From contig JANXAZ010000014.1 of the NCBI GenBank assembly GCA_025062095.1, forward strand, positions 30,085 to 79,847: a stretch of 49,763 nt of DNA, in the 5' to 3' direction. This stretch comes from Geminicoccaceae bacterium (GTDB taxonomy: Bacteria; Pseudomonadota; Alphaproteobacteria; Geminicoccales; Geminicoccaceae). The position numbers and the translations under genes were made by a program. The notes beneath the pieces are model-generated. The model had not been told where the DNA came from and ran no database searches. It saw only the letters and a list, made by a program, of their open reading frames with translations. This document shows, one piece after another, positions 35,778 through 43,600 of this stretch (positions are counted from its first letter, which is position 1; the number at the start of each line of letters is the position of its first letter).

Positions 35778-37187
35778 TCAAAAGACGAAGACGAAATCTT
35801 TGTTGGTCAGGCTCGAGGCGAGGACGTTCTCGAGCACCAGGACGGCCGTGTGATCGTCGCTGACGGTGATCCGCGTGTCGGGTCCCACCTGCTCGACGAG
35901 AAGCTGCGCGATGTTGGTCTTGCGGAAGCCCACGATCCGGATCTTGTCGACCCCGCGCTCGAAGTCGACGACGGTGTCGACCCCGGCGCCGGCGATGTCG
36001 CCGATACCGAACACGTCTACACGACGATCACCAACGCCGCCGCCGAGGTTGCCGGCGAGCACATCGTCACCGGGGCCGCCCACGAGAACGTCTCGTCCCG
36101 GACCGCCTAGCAAGACGTCGTCGCCGGCACCTCCCCACAGCGTGTCGTTGCCGGCCTCGCCCGAGGCCGTCACATCCGTGTAACAGGTGAGACCGAGCGA
36201 GGTCAAGTCGAGGACGTCGTTGCCGGCGCCGAGCACGAATGTCTCGATCCGCGTCAGACGCGGCAGGTTACGGTTGTTGCCGAAGATGGGCGCAGCCTGA
36301 GTCGCGAGCAGCAAGACGTCCGCGCCGGCCGTCCCGGTCACCGTGTCCAGCCCGGTGCCGCCGTCGAGGATGTCCCAATATTGGTGTTTGCCCCGGAGCC
36401 GCACCGAGTCCTCGGTTCCGCTCGTGGACCGCATGAAAGCGTTGGTGGCCACCGCGGTCGACCATTTGCCGTCGGCGCGCGGTCCGAGCACGAAACGGTC
36501 GTCCCCCGCTCCTCCCTCGGCCCGATCGGCGCCGGTTCCGGGGTGGAACAGATCGGCGAGAGGCGATCCCAGGAAACGATCGTCGCCCTCCATGCCGAAG
36601 ACTTCCTCTCCCGGCACCAGAGGCGCGAGCACGTCGTTCCCCGGCCCTCCCTGAGCGAGTTCGACGACGAAGATGTCCGGGCGTTCGTTCCTGTCGCCGG
36701 GCACGAGGTTCGAGGCCCAACTCGCGAACGCCAGCTTGCGCCCGTCGGGCGAGAAAACCGGATCGTAACTCTCGACATTGGCCTGGATGCCCGCGGCGCT
36801 CAGTGAAACCCGCACGAGCATGCCGGTTGCGAGATCCTTGAGAAAAACGTCCCTTTCGCGGTTCGTATCGCGCGCCACCAGATCCGAAGCCCAACTCACG
36901 AAAGCCAGCTTGCGTCCGTCGGGCGAGAACACCGGATCGGAGCTCCCGCCGTTCGCCTCCCCGCCCGCGGCGTTTGTCGACACCCGGACGATCGCCCCCG
37001 TGGCCAAGTCCTTGACGAAGACGTCGTCCGTGCCGTTGTTGTCATCGGGTACGAGGTTCGAGGCCAGGCTCCCGAAAGCCAGCTTGCGTCCGTCGGGCGA
37101 GAAAACCGGCTCGTAGCTGCTCCCGTCCGCCTCCTCGCCCGCCGCGCTGGTCGAGACGCGCCGGATCGTCGCATAGTTGATCGGCAC
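35778..37187 (-). CDS. Secreted hybrid protein: three TolB/PD40 repeats plus RTX calcium-binding repeats
   Basis: This 469-aa protein begins with three 58-residue repeats (residues 8-181), each with PVFSPDGRKLAF and an RVS..AAG opening, like TolB/PD40 beta-propeller blades. A long middle segment follows, then hemolysin-type RTX nonapeptides (GNDTLWGGAGDDVLLGGPG and GGPGDDVLAGN). The C-terminus ends in DFVFVF, as in type I secretion signals. It is therefore probably a calcium-binding extracellular protein exported by a type I system (inference); the exporter is not in the window. The GTG at 37187 has a strong GGGGAGGAG ribosome-binding site at proper spacing and no signal peptide, as expected. 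The open frame extends 70 residues further upstream without support. The substrate or partner is unknown. Confidence 0.85.
   Translation of the reverse strand: MPINYATIRRVSTSAAGEEADGSSYEPVFSPDGRKLAFGSLASNLVPDDNNGTDDVFVKDLATGAIVRVSTNAAGGEANGGSSDPVFSPDGRKLAFVSWASDLVARDTNRERDVFLKDLATGMLVRVSLSAAGIQANVESYDPVFSPDGRKLAFASWASNLVPGDRNERPDIFVVELAQGGPGNDVLAPLVPGEEVFGMEGDDRFLGSPLADLFHPGTGADRAEGGAGDDRFVLGPRADGKWSTAVATNAFMRSTSGTEDSVRLRGKHQYWDILDGGTGLDTVTGTAGADVLLLATQAAPIFGNNRNLPRLTRIETFVLGAGNDVLDLTSLGLTCYTDVTASGEAGNDTLWGGAGDDVLLGGPGRDVLVGGPGDDVLAGNLGGGVGDRRVDVFGIGDIAGAGVDTVVDFERGVDKIRIVGFRKTNIAQLLVEQVGPDTRITVSDDHTAVLVLENVLASSLTNKDFVFVF
36645..37166 (-). repeat. Three tandem 174-bp coding repeats
   Basis: Three consecutive 174-bp units (58 codons) encode the TolB/PD40 blades of the RTX hybrid protein. 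A highly conserved core recurs at 36731, 36905 and 37079, exactly 174 bp apart, and is nearly identical at the DNA level. This points to recent duplication or gene conversion within the gene. Confidence 0.85.
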
Positions 37188-37611
37188 GGACAGCTCCTCC
37201 CCCTTTTCGCCGGCCGAGACGAACGCCCTGATTATTTGCTCCCGGCTCTCGGGAAGCTGGGTTGTGCGAGAGCCTGGATCACCTTCCTTTTTCCTCGACG
37301 CCGTGTGCAGCGTCAAGCGCGTTTCGGTCTCGACGGCCACGAGCGCGCCCCCAACAAAACAATGCCGATATTCGCGGATTCGCCGACAGTACCGCACCGT
37401 CGGCCGGCCAGGGGAGCGGTGTCGCCGCGCACCGTGCCTCGCCCGCGCGGTGCACCTCGGGTCCGTGCAGGAGACAGGCGTGGCCCCGTGGTGGCGCGAG
37501 AGGGCCGCGGACGTCGCGGATCGATCCCGTCGCGCGCGGCCCGGCTCGCGCGTCTTCGCTCCGCGGCGCCGTCCCGAAAAGGCGGAGGCCGGGCGCGTCC
37601 GCGGACGGCGT
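37188..37611. other. Intergenic region, 424 bp, no gene seen
   Basis: Between the RTX gene start and the otsA stop I see no supported gene. The right part (37188-37280) holds the ribosome-binding site, -10 and inverted repeat of the RTX gene. An AT-richer patch lies near 37350-37380. The left part, next to otsA, is GC-rich with a 12-nt palindrome at 37596-37607 just after the otsA stop. Frames open here have no ribosome-binding sites. Confidence 0.6.
37231..37274 (-). promoter_or_regulatory. Candidate promoter with overlapping 8-bp inverted repeat, RTX gene
   Basis: On the minus strand AATAAT (37231-37236) matches the -10 consensus at five of six positions, about 40 nt before the GTG start. 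Its -35 region is covered by a perfect inverted repeat, GGCTCTCG (37244-37251) and CGAGAGCC (37267-37274), 15 nt apart. This arrangement suggests an operator for a dimeric regulator at a weak promoter (inference). Confidence 0.4.
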
Positions 37612-38958
37612 TCAAGCGGCGGCGGCGAAGCGAGCGGCGGCCGCTGCCTCGAGCGCAGCCAAGAAGCCTTGTGCCCAGCTGCGCGCGCAACGGAGTTCGA
37701 CCGCCGCGCGGTCGCGCGCGTGGCGCGCCTTGCGCTCCTCGAGCGGCATGGCGAGGGCGCTCGCGAGGGCTTCGGCGATCTCTTGCGGATCGTGGGGATT
37801 GACGAGGACCGCTCCCTCGAGCTCGAAGGCGGCGCCCGCGAAGCAAGAAAGCACGAGCACGCCCGGATCCTCGGGGTCTTGCGCGGCCACGAATTCCTTG
37901 GCGAAGAGGTTCATCCCGTCGCGCAGCGGGGTGACGAGCCCCACCCGGGCGAGCCGACAGAGGCCGGCGACGACCGCGCGCGGCACCGCCCGATTGACCC
38001 AGCGCAGCGGCACCCAGTCGATGTCGCCGAACTCCCCGTTGATCCTTCCCGCGAGTTCGTCGAGCTCGCGTTTCAATGCGCGGTATTCAGCGACCTCGGC
38101 GCGCCCGACGGGCGCGAGCTGCAGGAAGGTGACCCGCTTCCTGAGGTCCGGTGCGCGCCGCAACAGCCGCGCGTAGCCCTCGAAGCGGTGCGGCAAGCCC
38201 TTGGAATAGTCGAGGCGGTCGACCCCGAGGACGAGCAGCCTGGAGCCGAGCGTGCGCGCGATCCCCGCTACCTGTTGCTCTCCTTGCGCTCTGATCGCCA
38301 GGCGGGCGACCGTCGCGGGATCGATCCCCACCGGAAAGGGCGCGACCGGCACCCGCACGCCGATGGCTGCGAGCACGGCTTCGAGGTGGGCGGCATCGGT
38401 CGCGGTCTGCACGCCTACGAGATCGTAGGCCTGAAAGGCTCCGAAGAGGAGCTCTCCGCGCGGCAACGCCGCGACGACGGCCGGAGGCGGGAAGGGCACG
38501 TGCAGGAAAAAGCCCGCGGGATTGCCCACGCCCAGCCGGCGCAGCGCACGGCCGAGCGGGATCAGATGGTAGTCGTGAATCCAGATCCTGTCGTCCGGGC
38601 GCAGAAGCGGCGCGAGCGCTCGCGCGAAGCGCTCGTTGACGCGCAGATATCCTTCGAGCTGTTCGCGCTGGAAGCTCACCAGGCCGAGCCGATAATGGAA
38701 GAGAGGCCATAGCGTGGCGTTGGCGAAACCGGCATAATACAGAGCGTAGTCTTCGGCCGAGAGATCGACCGTGACCCAGCGCGTTCGCCCGCGCACGATC
38801 TCGCGCGGGCGCTCGGCGGTGGCCGATCCGATTTCACCCGACCAGCCGAACCAGAGCACTTCGCCGCGCCCGAGCGCATCCGTCAGGGCCACGGCCAGCC
38901 CTCCGGCTTCCGGCTTGGCGCCCCGGCGCGGGGCCGGGACGCGGTTCGAGACGATCAC
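37612..38958 (-). CDS. otsA: Trehalose-6-phosphate synthase
   Basis: This 448-aa GT20 enzyme joins UDP-glucose and glucose-6-phosphate to trehalose-6-phosphate. It has the N-terminal IVSNRVPAP, the WIHDYHLIPLGRALR region, VGVQTATD, the sugar-binding VDRLDYSKGLPHRF, and a C-terminal RDGMNLFAKEFVAAQ with the conserved Asp-Gly-Met-Asn. The GTG at 38958 overlaps the GH15 gene stop by 4 nt (GTGA) and starts the family N-terminus directly, so the much longer open frame was rejected. It is last in an otsB-GH15-otsA unit. Confidence 0.94.
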   Translation of the reverse strand: MIVSNRVPAPRRGAKPEAGGLAVALTDALGRGEVLWFGWSGEIGSATAERPREIVRGRTRWVTVDLSAEDYALYYAGFANATLWPLFHYRLGLVSFQREQLEGYLRVNERFARALAPLLRPDDRIWIHDYHLIPLGRALRRLGVGNPAGFFLHVPFPPPAVVAALPRGELLFGAFQAYDLVGVQTATDAAHLEAVLAAIGVRVPVAPFPVGIDPATVARLAIRAQGEQQVAGIARTLGSRLLVLGVDRLDYSKGLPHRFEGYARLLRRAPDLRKRVTFLQLAPVGRAEVAEYRALKRELDELAGRINGEFGDIDWVPLRWVNRAVPRAVVAGLCRLARVGLVTPLRDGMNLFAKEFVAAQDPEDPGVLVLSCFAGAAFELEGAVLVNPHDPQEIAEALASALAMPLEERKARHARDRAAVELRCARSWAQGFLAALEAAAAARFAAAA

Positions 38959-40754
38959 CAGGCGCGCCAGAACCCTTCCTCCCAACTGCGCGAAAGCCGC
39001 ATGGCCGACAAGATCAATCCGACCTGAGAGTAGGTCTGGGGGAAATTGCCCCACAACTGCCCCGATCGGGGATCCACGTCCTCCGACAGCAACCCGACGT
39101 GGTTGCGATAGCCGAGGATCCGCTCGAAGAGCGCTCGTGCCTCCTCTTTGCGCCCGATCGCGTGCAAGGCGTCCACGAACCAAAAGGAACAGACGATGAA
39201 GGCGGTCTCGGGCAGCCCGAAATCGTCCGGAACGTCGTAGCGCAAGACCAGACCGTCGCGCAAAAGGCGCCGCTCGATGGTCGCGACGGTGGCCACGAAG
39301 CGAGGATCGGAAGGCGGGACGAGACCGATGTCGGGCAGCTGCAACACCGCCGCGTCCAACCCCTCGCCGTCGAGGCTCTCGGTGAACGCACCCACCCGCT
39401 CGTTCCAGGCGCGGGCGAGGATCTCCGCCCGGATCCGCTCCGCCCGCCGGTGCAGGTCTTCGGCGCGTTCGGCGAGGCCGAGCCGGCGGGCGACGCGCGC
39501 CAGCCGGTCCGCCGCCGCCCAACACATGGCGGCCGAGAAGGTGTGGATTCGCTCGCGTCCCCGATACTCCCAGATCCCCGCATCGGGGGTGAGGGCAGCG
39601 GCGAGCGCGGCTTCCGCGAGCGGCTCGAGCTGCCGGAACAACGCCAGATCCCCGGGCTTGGGCAGGCGTTCGTCGTAGAACATCTGAGCCGCGGCCATGA
39701 CGACGCTGCCCCAGGCGTCGTTCTGCCGCTGATCCGCCGCCGCGTTGCCGATCCGCACCGGCCTGTGGCCGAGAAAACCGCGCAGCGCGGTCGCCTCGCG
39801 CTCCGCCACCGGACCGTCGGGGACGAGCGGATAGAGCGGGCGCAGCGGCATTCCCTCCTCGCCCATCACCGCGCCGGTGAGATATCCGATGTAATCCTCC
39901 ATCGTCTTGGTTGCGCCCAAGCGATTGAGCGCCTGCACGGTGAAGAAGGCGTCGCGCAGCCAGCAGAAGCGGTAGTCCCAGTTGCGTTGGCTGCCCGGGG
40001 CTTCGGGGATCGAGGTGGTGAGCGCGGCGACGATCGCCCCCGTCTCCTCGAAGGCACAGAGCTTCAAGGTGATCGCCGCGCGGATGACCGCGCTCTGCCA
40101 TTCGAAGGGCACGTTGAGATAGCGTACCCAATCGTGCCAATAAGCGGTCGTTTCCTCTTCGAATTCGCGCGCGAGCCGAGCCGGGGCCTCGGGGATCGGC
40201 TCGTCGGCCGAAAGCACGAGGGTGACCGGTCGATCGAGGGCGAAGGCAGTCTCTTGGGCGACGAAGCCCACCGGCGCATCGGTGGTGAGGCGCAGGCTGT
40301 CCGAGGGCCCGACCCAGCGCAGGTGGTTGGAGCCCAGCCGGAGCTGAGGCGTTTCCGCGCCCCAGCCGAAGCGCGGGCGATAGCGGATCCGCACCCGCGG
40401 CCGACCGGAGAGCGGCCGGAGCTGGCGGACGAGCATCGGCGGGCGGAACATGCGGCCGAAGCGGCGCATGCGCGGGGCGACATCGAGGATCTCGAGTCGA
40501 TTGCCGCGCTCGTCCTCGAGCACCGTCTCGAGCAGAGCCGTGTTGCGCCGATAGCGCTGCTCGCAGCGCACCCGGCCCAGAAGTTCGACGTCGGCGAAGC
40601 CGGCGGCGGGATCTTCCCCGTCGAGCAGAGCGCAGAACACGGGATCGCCGTCAAGCCGCGGCCAGCACAACCAGACGATGCGCCCGGTGGGATCCACGAG
40701 CGCGGCGATCGCGCAATTCCCGACGACCGCGAGATCGAGGGGTTGTCGCGCCAT
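38955..40754 (-). CDS. GH15-family glycosidase (glucoamylase/trehalase type)
   Basis: This 599-aa protein has the two-part GH15 form. A beta-sandwich N-terminal domain (about 1-240, with VDPTGRIVWLCWPRLDGDP) precedes an (alpha/alpha)6 barrel with RNWDYRFCWLRDAFFTVQAL, the general-acid region GIWEYRG and the C-terminal LSEDVDP and GNFPQTYSQVGLI. Members include glucoamylases and the bacterial GH15 trehalases. Sitting between otsB and otsA, a trehalose- or maltodextrin-related role is likely, but the sequence alone does not decide. The ATG at 40754 starts the family N-terminus. The stop overlaps otsA. Confidence 0.9.
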   Translation of the reverse strand: MARQPLDLAVVGNCAIAALVDPTGRIVWLCWPRLDGDPVFCALLDGEDPAAGFADVELLGRVRCEQRYRRNTALLETVLEDERGNRLEILDVAPRMRRFGRMFRPPMLVRQLRPLSGRPRVRIRYRPRFGWGAETPQLRLGSNHLRWVGPSDSLRLTTDAPVGFVAQETAFALDRPVTLVLSADEPIPEAPARLAREFEEETTAYWHDWVRYLNVPFEWQSAVIRAAITLKLCAFEETGAIVAALTTSIPEAPGSQRNWDYRFCWLRDAFFTVQALNRLGATKTMEDYIGYLTGAVMGEEGMPLRPLYPLVPDGPVAEREATALRGFLGHRPVRIGNAAADQRQNDAWGSVVMAAAQMFYDERLPKPGDLALFRQLEPLAEAALAAALTPDAGIWEYRGRERIHTFSAAMCWAAADRLARVARRLGLAERAEDLHRRAERIRAEILARAWNERVGAFTESLDGEGLDAAVLQLPDIGLVPPSDPRFVATVATIERRLLRDGLVLRYDVPDDFGLPETAFIVCSFWFVDALHAIGRKEEARALFERILGYRNHVGLLSEDVDPRSGQLWGNFPQTYSQVGLILSAMRLSRSWEEGFWRAW

Positions 40755-40783
40755 CTGCGGCTTCCCGCCGATGTCACCCTCCT

Positions 40784-41497
40784 TCAGCCGTTGGCGATCC
40801 GCTCGAGCCAGCTCCTGAGATCGGCCGGTGTCGCCACCGCTTCGCCCATACGAAAGCCCCACCCGCCCAGCGCCCGCGCGGCCGCGATCGCATCGAGATC
40901 GGTAACGTCGTCGCCCACGAAGAGCGGGCGGCGGCCGACGAACGGCGGCTCTTTCATCAACGAGCGCAGAGCGCCGCCTTTGTCCACACCGCGCGGCCGC
41001 ACCTCGAAGGCCATGGCCGCGGGCAACAGCTCGAAGCGGGGATCTTCGGCCACCAGACCCGCGAGGAGCCGGCCGATCTCGGGCAGGGCTTCGGGTGCGA
41101 GGCGAGCGTGTACCGCGAAGCCCGCGCGCTTGCGCTCGAGGAGCGTTCCCGGTCGGCGCGCGACGAGCGCGTGCGCGGCCCGCAGCCAGTGCGCCGGCGG
41201 CTCGGGCGCGGGCACGGTTTCGATCTCTCCGTCGGCGCGACGGCGCAAGACGAGGCCGTGTTCGGCCGCCGCCGGCAGACGCACCGGGGCGAGCAACCGG
41301 TCGAGATCGTCGAGCGGCCGACCGGTCAGGATCGCGAGAGCCCCGTCGAGGCGCCGAGCGAGCCGTGCGAGAAGACCGGGCAAGAGGCCCGGTACGACGA
41401 CGGTGTGCGGCGTCGGTGCGATCTCGACGAGCGTTCCGTCGAGATCGAGCAGGAGCGTCCCGAAAGCGCGCACCTCCGCGGGATCGGGCAGGTCCAT
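40784..41497 (-). CDS. otsB: Trehalose-6-phosphate phosphatase
   Basis: This 237-aa HAD-superfamily protein dephosphorylates trehalose-6-phosphate. The catalytic loop is LLLDLDGTLVEIAP near the N-terminus, followed by ALAILTGRPLDDL, AAEHGLVLRR in the cap region, and PLFVGDDVTDLDAI as motif IV. The ATG at 41497 has a GAGGGG site about 10 nt away, so it was preferred over the GTG at 41506. It precedes the GH15 gene by 29 bp and begins 63 bp after the amidase stop on the same strand. Confidence 0.92.
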   Translation of the reverse strand: MDLPDPAEVRAFGTLLLDLDGTLVEIAPTPHTVVVPGLLPGLLARLARRLDGALAILTGRPLDDLDRLLAPVRLPAAAEHGLVLRRRADGEIETVPAPEPPAHWLRAAHALVARRPGTLLERKRAGFAVHARLAPEALPEIGRLLAGLVAEDPRFELLPAAMAFEVRPRGVDKGGALRSLMKEPPFVGRRPLFVGDDVTDLDAIAAARALGGWGFRMGEAVATPADLRSWLERIANG

Positions 41498-41560
41498 GGT
41501 CGCCACGCCCCTCGCATATGGAGCGCGCGCCGCGGCCCGCCAGCCCCGTCTCGCCCGTGC

Positions 41561-43090
41561 TCAGATCGTCCGCGTCCGCCAATCCACCGCCTGTTCGAAG
41601 GCGTAGGCCGCCCGGTAGATCGTCGCCTCTTCGAAGTGCCGACCGACGAGCATGAGCCCGACCGGCAGCCCGTCGAGATGGCCGCAGGGCAGAGAGAGCG
41701 CCGGATGGTGGGTGGCGTCGAAAGGCGCGGTGTTGGGCAGCATTTCGAACGCGCGGGCGAGGATCACCTCCAAAGGCGCGTCCCGCGGCGGCACGGGTGG
41801 CGCAGTGATCGGCACCGTGGGCATGAGCAGCAGATCGACGTCGCGCAACGCTTCGTCGTAAGCGCGTCTCAATCTGCGGACGAGATTCTGCGCCTTGGCG
41901 TAATAGCGCCCACGATAGCGCGAAACCATGTACCACCCGAGGAGCATCGTATTCTTCAACGAGTCCGAAAGCTCGTCGGCACGCTCGCGCCACTGACTGT
42001 GCTTCTCGAGAAGGCTCGAGAGATAGAGCCCCTGCCAATTGAACCCGAAACCGTTCCCGAGCATCATCTGCACGGTCGCTCCCTCGGCCGCGCTCGGAAG
42101 CCAGATCGCCGGCCCCTGACGATGCAGGGGGATGGAAAGCGGTGCCACTTCGGCTCCCAATCGGCGGAATTCTTCCGCTGCGAGCCGGACGAGAGCGTCG
42201 ACCCCTGCCGCGGAGTTCGGATGGTCGAATCCTTCTTCCAGGACGCCGATCCGCAACCCTTCCACGCCCCGGTCGAGGGCGCTCGTGTAATCCGTGGAAG
42301 GAGCCTCGTATTGACGCGGGTCGAGCCCGTCGGGCCCGGCGATGACCTCGAGCAGAAGCGCGTTGTCGGCGACCGTCGCGGTCATCGGCCCGCAGTGATC
42401 GAGGGTGAGCTCGATCGGCATGATGCCGGTGTAGGGCACCAGACCGTGCGTGGGTTTCATCCCTACGATGCCGCAATAAGCCGCGGGAATCCGGATCGAG
42501 CCCCCCTGATCGCCTCCGAGCGCCATATCCGCTTCGCCCGCCGCGACGACCGCCGCCGAGCCGGAGGAAGAGCCGCCGGCCATGTGCCCGGGCTTGCGCG
42601 GGTTGTGCACCGGCCCCGTCGCGCTCGTATGGCTTCCGCCCGAAAAACAATAGTATTCGCACACCGTTTTCCCGACGATCGTCCCGCCCGCGTCCAGGAT
42701 GCGCGAGACGACCGTGGCGTCGATCTCGGGTACGTAGCCTTCGAGAATCGACGCACCGTTCATCATCGGGACGCCGGCCACGCAGATGTTGTCCTTGATC
42801 GCGACCGTCTTGCCCGCGAGCTTGCCTCCGGCTGCGCCTTCGATGCGCGTCTTCCAGTACCAGGCGCCGTGCTCGTTCTCGGCCGGATGCGGCCGGTAGC
42901 CGGGCGTGCGCGGATAAGTCACGGCAGGCAGCTCGTCCGGCATGCGGTCGAGGAGATCGTAGGTCTCGATGCTCGCTTTCAGAGCCGCCCGATGCGCTTC
43001 GAGTTCGCTTTCGTCCATCGAAAAGCCGAGCTCTTGGGCCAGCTCCCGCAAAAGCTCGAGCGTCGGCATCTTGACCGTCCCGAGGCCCAT
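41561..43090 (-). CDS. Amidase-signature hydrolase
   Basis: This 509-aa protein is an amidase-signature enzyme. The catalytic triad is visible: Lys99 in KTVAIKDNI, cis-Ser175 in GGSSSGSAA and nucleophile Ser198 in GGDQGGSIRIPA. The late ALSLPCGHLDGLPVGLMLVGRHF is typical of the family. The N-terminal helical extension (about 1-75) resembles the amidases found with nitrile hydratases, but no nitrile hydratase is nearby, so the substrate is unknown. The ATG at 43090 has a GGGGAGGGG-type ribosome-binding site. It is not GatA, since no gatB or gatC accompanies it. Confidence 0.9.
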   Translation of the reverse strand: MGLGTVKMPTLELLRELAQELGFSMDESELEAHRAALKASIETYDLLDRMPDELPAVTYPRTPGYRPHPAENEHGAWYWKTRIEGAAGGKLAGKTVAIKDNICVAGVPMMNGASILEGYVPEIDATVVSRILDAGGTIVGKTVCEYYCFSGGSHTSATGPVHNPRKPGHMAGGSSSGSAAVVAAGEADMALGGDQGGSIRIPAAYCGIVGMKPTHGLVPYTGIMPIELTLDHCGPMTATVADNALLLEVIAGPDGLDPRQYEAPSTDYTSALDRGVEGLRIGVLEEGFDHPNSAAGVDALVRLAAEEFRRLGAEVAPLSIPLHRQGPAIWLPSAAEGATVQMMLGNGFGFNWQGLYLSSLLEKHSQWRERADELSDSLKNTMLLGWYMVSRYRGRYYAKAQNLVRRLRRAYDEALRDVDLLLMPTVPITAPPVPPRDAPLEVILARAFEMLPNTAPFDATHHPALSLPCGHLDGLPVGLMLVGRHFEEATIYRAAYAFEQAVDWRTRTI

Positions 43091-43600
43091 CGTCCCCTCC
43101 CCTTTCCCATCGGTGTCGAACCCGCAGGCTAGAGATCCCGAGCCGCACTGACCAGCGCGCAACCGACCCCGGGGCGGCGCGCGGCGCGCACGGCTCGGTC
43201 CCCACCGGCGCGAAGCCGGTAGGGCCGTCGGACGAGCCGTGGCGATCGTCGGCCGAGCGGGCGCGCGCACGCGCAACGAAGGGGCCGCGGACCGTCGTCG
43301 CCCACCCGCCCTCCTATCGTCTCGGCCGCGAGGAAAATCACGCGAATACGCTCGCTTGGGGGATCGCGAAACAGCGCGCCGCGGGCTCGACGCGCCCCGC
43401 CGCGAAGGCGCGCGGAACGTCGTCTCGTTGCGCCCCGAGGAGCGCGCCGGACTCGGGCGGGCGCGGGTCCGCAATCGTGCCACGATCGCGCGAAAAAACG
43501 AGCGAGCCGGCCTGCGCCTGTCTTGGCAGCGTCGCTCGCGGCGTGTCAAAAGAAGATTTACGGACCTGCCGCGATCGTATCGCCGATCGGAGCGAGGAGA
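43091..43600. other. Intergenic region, 510 bp, with a structured element
   Basis: Between the amidase start and the divergent pseudogene I see no supported gene. The part near 43189-43241 folds as a nested hairpin (listed separately). The rest is GC-rich with scattered small inverted repeats. Near 43530-43560 an AT-richer stretch with TTGGCA precedes the pseudogene start and could hold its former promoter. Confidence 0.6.
43189..43241 (-). other. Nested hairpin element upstream of the amidase
   Basis: A perfect 9-bp outer stem (43189-43197 with 43233-43241) encloses an inner 6-bp stem (43204-43209 with 43215-43220) with a 5-nt loop, extended by a bulged CCC/GGG. On the minus strand it lies about 100 nt before the amidase ATG, so it could be part of its leader RNA. 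It matches no RNA class that I recognise. Strand and expression are inferred. Confidence 0.4.

Noticed and set aside
36645-37166. Three regularly spaced repeats, first considered as a CRISPR-like array
   Set aside because: The 174-bp units are in frame and encode protein blades. There are no short palindromic repeats with unique spacers.
37397-37397. Upstream GTG start of the RTX hybrid gene
   Set aside because: It adds 70 unsupported residues. The GTG at 37187 has a strong ribosome-binding site at proper spacing and a promoter-like region just upstream.
41561-43090. Amidase considered as GatA of the tRNA amidotransferase
   Set aside because: No gatB or gatC nearby, and the N-terminal extension fits stand-alone amidases better.
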